Assembly: GCF_934277605.1 (NCBI RefSeq)
Contig: NZ_CAKQVD010000088.1
Location: 1-5,428 of the forward strand
DNA: 5,428 nucleotides
Direction: 5' to 3'
Source: an uncultured Anaerotignum sp.
GTDB taxonomy: Bacteria; Bacillota; Clostridia; Lachnospirales; Anaerotignaceae
In this document: piece by piece, positions 5,337 to 5,428 of the stretch
Numbering within the stretch: the stretch's first letter is position 1
Layout of the letters: the number at the start of each line of letters is the position of its first letter
Position numbers and translations under genes: made by a program
The notes under the pieces: generated by a model
Told to the model about the DNA's origin: nothing
Databases searched by the model: none
Seen by the model: the letters and a program-made list of their open reading frames with translations, nothing else

Positions 5337-5423
5337 AAAGTAATTTTAAAGCAGCGGAAGGGCTTGGAAAACAAATTGTTCATTACTTTGCTACGCAAAG
5401 CAGGCTTCGCCTGCCGCCCCTTC
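5337..5423. repeat. Dense palindromic intergenic block
   Basis: Perfect inverted repeats are packed here: AAAGTAAT (5337-5344) with ATTACTTT (5382-5389), AACAA (5370-5374) with TTGTT (5376-5380), CTTTGC (5386-5391) with GCAAAG (5395-5400), and GCAGGC (5400-5405) with GCCTGC (5409-5414). GAAGGG (5357-5362) also pairs with CCCTTC (5418-5423). Several pairings exclude one another. AGGCGAAGC at 5292-5300 is also the reverse complement of 5404-5412. No coding region is supported in 5288-5428. It resembles a dispersed palindromic intergenic repeat cut by the window end. Confidence 0.55.
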
Positions 5424-5428
5424 TTGGG

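Noticed and set aside
5337..5423. CRISPR array
   Set aside because: The repeats are short inverted repeats at irregular spacing, not regular direct repeats of constant length with unique spacers.

Overview
The window suggests a Gram-positive, low-to-mid-GC member of the Clostridia, possibly Lachnospiraceae-like. The reasons are near-consensus AGGAGG ribosome binding sites before most genes, one TTG start, a PheB-type ACT protein next to homoserine kinase, and sigma-A-like promoter elements. The genus cannot be fixed from the sequence alone.

The layout is two divergent transcription units around a central AT-rich regulatory region at about 2293-2579. Leftward (minus strand) lie an unrecognised 529-aa protein (703-2292) and then, 76 bases downstream, a fold-type I PLP enzyme closest to the CobD/HisC group (626 down to the window edge, so its C-terminal part is missing). 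Three tandem 17-bp repeats sit exactly at the stop codon of the 529-aa gene. The 529-aa protein appears to end in a diverged pRiA4b ORF-3-like domain; the rest is not recognised.

Rightward (plus strand) are a 147-aa PheB-type ACT-domain protein (TTG start), homoserine kinase ThrB and aspartate kinase LysC. They are co-directional with gaps of 50 and 69 bases and no convincing terminator between them, so they probably form one operon behind a good promoter at 2501-2529. LysC catalyses the first step of the aspartate pathway and ThrB phosphorylates homoserine on the way to threonine. The ACT protein is a likely amino-acid-sensing partner or regulator. Homoserine dehydrogenase, often found in such clusters, is not in the window.

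The strongest single observation is inside lysC. A near-perfect Shine-Dalgarno sequence (4763-4770) stands 7 bases before an in-frame ATG (codon 245), exactly where the regulatory ACT half begins. This is the arrangement known from aspartate kinases that make a separate beta subunit from the same gene.

The last 140 bases (5288-5428) hold no gene that I can support. They are dense in inverted repeats: one hairpin next to an A/T tract that would suit a minus-strand terminator, and a nested palindromic block at the window edge that looks like a dispersed intergenic element. Overall this is mainly core amino-acid metabolism. I see no phage, CRISPR, transposase, tRNA or rRNA.
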